From contig OY855904.1 of assembly GCA_963693305.1 (NCBI GenBank), forward strand, positions 10,710,996 to 10,774,995: a stretch of 64,000 bases of DNA. Reading direction: 5' to 3'. Source of the stretch: Meandrina meandrites. Taxonomy: Eukaryota > Cnidaria > Anthozoa > Scleractinia > Meandrinidae. Made by a program: the position numbers and the translations under genes. The notes below the pieces were generated by a model. The model made no database searches. It saw only the letters and a list, made by a program, of their open reading frames with translations, and was not told where the DNA came from. Shown here piece after piece: positions 59,691 through 64,000 of this stretch; position 1 is the first letter of the stretch, and each line of letters opens with the position of its first letter.

Positions 59691-62600
59691 ATGAGGGGAA
59701 CACGAAAATCAACTCTTATGACTCCAGATCCTTACCATATACCAGGGTAAGTGGTTTCTGATGGCATTATAGTGAGGTTTGTTGTCAAGCGAGCGCGCAA
59801 TTTCGGGTCTAATAAATCGCTTGGTTCTCGCAAATGCTTTCAAAACATTTGGATATAATTTCACCAGCGAGCTTTGATGTCTTTATGATTTCCTTTGCTT
59901 ATACAGTTACTGCGGTTATTGCCCTCAATTCAAGTATCAAATCGGCGAAACATTCGGCAGAACAACCTCGCAGCTTTTGACAACATCTTCCGTGGCCAGC
60001 TCTGGCAGACCGGTTTTGTCTGACATCATCCCGCATCCTCGGCCACCGAGAGACAGCAGACGGGCCTTGATAGCCACGCGCAGCTTAAATCTCGGCGATC
60101 AAAAACTACGCGACGATATGGTTCCAAATTACACGGGTAAGTAAATGGAAGAATACTATTTCTTTTCTTCTAGCTAATGCTTGTTCTACTCCGCTCTATG
60201 TGTAAGCGATTAGCTAATCCTATTTTATAATCCTTAGTACACAGTCGAGTGTCAAAAGCCTTTTTTTCGCGGGAAGCTGAAGCATACAGATAAAAGATAA
60301 GGCAGATGATCTACATACAGACAAGCGCATACTGTCTTGCCTTAATATCGAGCACAACTCAGCTAGTCCGCCGTTTGTTTGCCGATCAGAAAACAGATCG
60401 AAAGAATTTCATGCTAACAGACTCTGAACGCTTTGTCTATGCAATTCGCTTTTTGCAACTAAAGTGAAGCATCAAAGGGACCGACAATTTTACCAGGAAA
60501 AATTATAAATTGTGTTTAATCAAGTATAAGCGACTCTATAAATTCTTAAATTACTTTTTAAAATGTCAGGGCAGCGAGCGATCGACTGTTTTCATGTTGT
60601 GTGACTCTGTGGTTCTACAGTTTACAGTTGTAACCAAGGATGCGACCTGTGCTTTAAAATATATGTAATGTATGCATTGCCCATCAAGATCGTTGACCTG
60701 TGGTGAACTTTTGTTTGTCATATTTACCCGCGTCACCTGCTTTCGCATATTTTATACGTGAATGAAATTTACGGCTTTTAGAATTAACACGCAAATCACA
60801 AATGCAAACACGAAAGAGTAAAATTTAGCAAATTCGAAGAAAAGCAAAATTTCAAGTGTTTATGTGAGATCTTAAAGGAAATATACTCCCTTTTCAAGAG
60901 TTTTCTTAAAATAATCAACATTTCAAAATTGCAGTTAGCCACAACAAATATTTACATAAGGTCTATAAGGCTCATTTCTTCCGTCTTAAAATACACACAT
61001 TTTTTTAAATGTATAAACTCTTCAAATCGCCGTAATAAAAACACAAAATTGGTGTACGGTAATTCAATTGCAGCGCAGCAGCGAGTGGTACACTATGAAA
61101 TATCCCACGAGTCATCATGCCACAGAAAATACACACTGGTGGGGTTTATACTGTCGAATATACAACGATTTGCCTGCATTCTGATTGACTGTATTTTCTA
61201 TGGCATGGTATAAAGCAAGCAGTCCGCAATTCACGTGTATACGCTCAAATCTGATTGGCTGTACAAACTAAAAAATTTGGAACTGGCCAATTGCGGGTCA
61301 TTGGCCAGAGTCCATGCTCGTTCTTGGTAAAAGAAGAGCAGACTCTGCGACAAGATTGGGTCAAGAGAGGGCTACAATCCTGTTTTCGTAGTTTGATTCC
61401 TCCAGACCAGCGTTCAAGACAAAGTCTCAACGTATCTCATTCCCGGTCTTTTTTCATGCACCACACTCCCTAAGAGCGAAAGAAAGGCGCGATAGAGATA
61501 GACGTTAAGTCGCTTACGGGACGAACTCGATAAAATCCCTTGTAAGGATTAAAGTTAAAGCTACCCCCCCCCCCTTCCCCCCCCCCCCCCCCCCAAAAAA
61601 AGTCACGCGTATCAGATTGCTTTCAGTTTTGTGTTGGACCTTTCATTTCGGGCAGTACGGGATTCCAACGGGATGCACAAAGTTACTTACTATGCTGTTC
61701 CATCCGCTTTTTTTTTCAGGTTATATACCCAAAGGAGAGCATTACTATGGAAAGCCGTACGCGGATACCAGCCTGAGCGCCATTGCCAGCTTTCAAGAAG
61801 ATCAAGTGAAACACCATCGCAAAATCCGCGACCTGAGAACAATCGCAGAACTACAAACAGGCAAAGAAGTCCCGCAGGAGCTTCTCTCTGCAAACACTCT
61901 AATCACCACCAAATACAAGACTCCGCTGAAGTCAATCACAGTTCGCCCCAAAGCGTACTTCTCCCCTCAAGCTCTGCAGCACTCGCTTTCTCCCTATGTC
62001 ATGAGCAATGACGACCCGAAGAAATTCCTGATGTCGGGATACACGGGATTTGTCCCTCGGGCTAGGGGTGAAATGGGCATGGGATACCCACTGTTGACAA
62101 ATAGAGCGCTCTGTGAGTTCACGAACGAAAGCGAGAGGCTGCGGCGCGTAAAAGATTTGCCCGTGACGGTTGTTCGACCTGAGATTAAACTTGTCGACAC
62201 CAAGCCGATCTACGTGAAGGACTCGGGCCAGGTTCCTCACTACACTGGACACGTGCCAGGTATAGTATTGACTTTTCAGTCGATTAACTACAATACAAGC
62301 AGTCCATATCAGCTTGGAAGCTGCGGGATTTTTTCCCGGGTGCTTTGTTTTGTGCCGCTGAGCCGCGAGGGAATCTCCTTCCTGTTCTCCTCGCGGCTTC
62401 CCGGCTCTATATGGAGCGCGCAATTTCCCCTTAGTCGCCCAAGCTAAATCCTTTTGAACCTAAACGGTCGTCGAATGAAACGCAAAAAAGCGAGGGGAAA
62501 AATTTCGTTTTATTGCTTGCAACTATCGACACGAAAAACTTAAAGGGGCACGTTGGAACCAATATGACGTGACTTAGCCCATTTCGTCCCGAAAGGAATA

Positions 62601-63061
62601 GGCTATCAACAGTACCTTTCACGTCCCTTTCGTTTAGATCTTATCTAAGCTCCCGCCGAGAGATCTCAAGTCTGCTATAAGACCTCTGCCCTAAGGTGTT
62701 CGTCCTTCTCCGTCGATGATGGTACAGGGAGTAAAATTAGCCTGCGAATACAGCCGCCTCTCATCGCTCCCGGCCGGTTTGGCATTTCCTCGCGTTTCGC
62801 ACGTAGTAGCGTGAGCGAGTGAGAGGCGGCTGTATTCGCAGGCTAGGAGTAAAATCAGCTTTCAAATTTTTCAACTGTGGGGTCTTATTGAAGTTATGGC
62901 TTTGAAAATATACAACACAGTTCGGCAAAATACTTTTTCATCACGGACCCATAAGGCTTACTTGTTTCATTGGTATCTTTGTAGGAGAGAAGTTCCGCTA
63001 TGGAATGACATTTGGATACAGTACTCAGAACGCGGCGCCCAAAAAAGCTCTCACAGTCTAA
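59691..63061 (+). CDS. CIMIP2B: Ciliary microtubule inner protein 2B (FAM166B family)
   Basis: Exons 59691-59746, 59907-60136, 61720-62259 and 62985-63061, all GT-AG and in phase, give 300 aa. The family's repeated IPGYxGxxP motif appears as HIPGYCGYCPQFKYQIGETF near the N terminus, NYTGYIPKGEHYYG, SGYTGFVPRAR and HYTGHVPGEKFRYGMTFGYS at the C terminus. The start (TPDPYHIPGY, GRTTSQLL) resembles FAM166A. The later part (DDPKKFLMSGYTGFVPRAR, YPLLTNRAL) is closest to FAM166B, which in human is a little shorter. Such proteins bind inside doublet microtubules of motile cilia. No signal or membrane segment. Intron 3 holds a small inverted-repeat element. Confidence 0.92.
61563..61596 (+). repeat. 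Poly(C) tract
   Basis: A run of about 30 C broken by TT, in CIMIP2B intron 2, about 125 bases before exon 3. Confidence 0.95.
62738..62845. mobile_element. 108-bp Mutator-type MITE with perfect target duplication
   Basis: TAGCCTGCGAATACAGCCGC and its exact reverse complement bound the element, with arms of about 26 bp. GGAGTAAAAT flanks it on both sides, a perfect 10-bp target duplication. The first ten terminal bases, TAGCCTGCGA, equal those of the element at 51697. It lies in CIMIP2B intron 3. Confidence 0.9.
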
Positions 63062-63104
63062 AGGGGCAAATACAGGAAGAGATTGCATAACCCGTGCAAT
63101 GTGT

Positions 63105-63110
63105 AATAAA
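63105..63110 (+). terminator. Polyadenylation signal of CIMIP2B
   Basis: AATAAA 44 bases after the TAA stop, giving a very short 3' UTR. Confidence 0.8.
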
Positions 63111-63411
63111 GAAATTTCACAAATCGCTGACAAAACAAATACCCTACAAGCATCTGTACATTTTTAGAGCAAGACATTTATTTTGTATTGATAAAAACCT
63201 TCATTATTCAAATATCCTGTTAATGTTGGTTAAGGTTGAATAAAAAATTCTGACGAGAGAATGGATTGCTGTTTACCCTTTTCATCTGCCTCTGGGGCGG
63301 ATTCAGGGGAAGGGCAAGGGGGACCCTGCCCCTACCCCCATCCCCTTTTGTCTGGAGGTATTCTAAACACTAAAACGTGTGTATTCAAGTATATATACTA
63401 GTTATTCAACG

Positions 63412-63650
63412 CTTTCGAGTGGTATACTATGGAATATCCCACGAGTCACTTGTATTTGTACAAGTGGGGTATTCCATGGTATACCACGAGAAAGTGTTGT
63501 GTAACTATTTCATACCACGCCATAGAAAATACGCTGACTAAATTTCGTCGAGAATAAGACCGCAGCCCACGATTGGAAGGTTGGGTTGAATACCGTCGAA
63601 TATACAACGGCTTTCCTGTATTCTGATTGGCTGTATTTTCTATGGCTATT
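63412..63650. repeat. Dispersed repeat with inverted parts, partner near 61085-61265
   Basis: 'gagtggtaYactatg(a/g)aatatcccacgagtca' and 'gtcgaatatacaacg(a/g)' plus 'ctgattg(a/g)ctgtattttctatgg' occur in the same order at 61085-61205 and at 63418-63645. Within this copy 'ggtatactatggaatatccc' is inverted as 'ggggtattccatggtatacc'. Beyond 63650 are small palindromes built on TTCGCCGA and CGAGAC. The rest of the window to 64000 shows no gene. Confidence 0.6.
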
Positions 63651-64000
63651 TTCGAGACTTCGTCTCGGGGAATATTCGCCGAGATTCACTTCGCCTTCGG
63701 CGAATAATTGTCATATATTCAAACGACATATACTCCTCAGAAGACTTTTTACAAGATAAATCAATACTTTCTTTTAATCCAGTCTTAATCATTGAATAAT
63801 ATAATTTTAATCATATATATACCATGCATATCCATATTTGTTTAAATTCTTGATTTCCATGTTGGAAAAAAACTGAATGTCAACGTAGTAACGACGAAAA
63901 CGCGATCAGTGTGTCTTTTTAGATCACATACAACGCGACGTCACCATAGCTTTGCTTTTTTGTGGGCATCTTTTTAACAAAACAATTCATTTCAACAGGA

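Noticed and set aside
61932..62423. 163-codon ORF antisense to CIMIP2B exon 3
   Set aside because: Shadow of the coding exon on the other strand.
1..64000. CRISPR arrays, operons, bacterial signals
   Set aside because: None seen; the sequence is plainly eukaryotic.

Overview
This is animal nuclear DNA: AT-rich, with short exons split by GT-AG introns, canonical AATAAA polyadenylation signals, tRNA-derived SINEs, many short inverted-repeat transposons, and microsatellites. The gene families and repeat style suggest a cnidarian, most likely an anthozoan such as a stony coral. That placement is inference; no diagnostic marker gene is present.

Three multi-exon genes are well supported, because every exon junction I placed keeps the reading frame. 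(1) On the + strand, 20440 to at least 32418 encodes a single-pass receptor of about 1,174 residues: signal peptide, six-cysteine MANSC-like domain, seven cadherin repeats, a juxtamembrane region like that of receptor tyrosine phosphatases of the PTPRB/PTPRJ type, one membrane helix and a short tail. Several alternative 3' exons reach to 37969. (2) On the - strand, 58763 down to about 39870 (21 exons, about 1,351 residues) encodes a B-box zinc finger, a coiled coil, an extended Tudor domain, a YTH (m6A-reader-type) domain and a second Tudor domain in one chain. I know of no described protein with this architecture, and it is the most interesting object here. (3) On the + strand, 59691-63061 (4 exons, 300 residues) is a CIMIP2B/FAM166B ciliary microtubule inner protein. 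Genes 2 and 3 are head to head, about 0.93 kb apart, and share a spacer holding a perfect RFX X-box.

The first 20 kb is gene-poor. It holds a probable new three-exon small gene (8058-8806, +), a probable terminal exon with its polyadenylation signal (11155-10917, -), and a compact CCAAT/TATA-driven unit with a 64-codon ORF and AATAAA (18750-19208, +). Otherwise it holds MITEs, a roughly 410-bp palindrome, a degenerate pentanucleotide satellite and a GTAT microsatellite.

Mobile DNA sits mostly in introns. The most striking case is intron 4 of the Tudor-YTH gene: a 2.7-kb Mutator-like element (9-bp target duplication) contains a TTAA-flanked element, which contains another TTAA element carrying a transposase-like ORF start, with a fourth TTAA element alongside. 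A poly(A)-tailed retroinsertion abuts the splice donor of the YTH exon, leaving only 7 intron bases between them.
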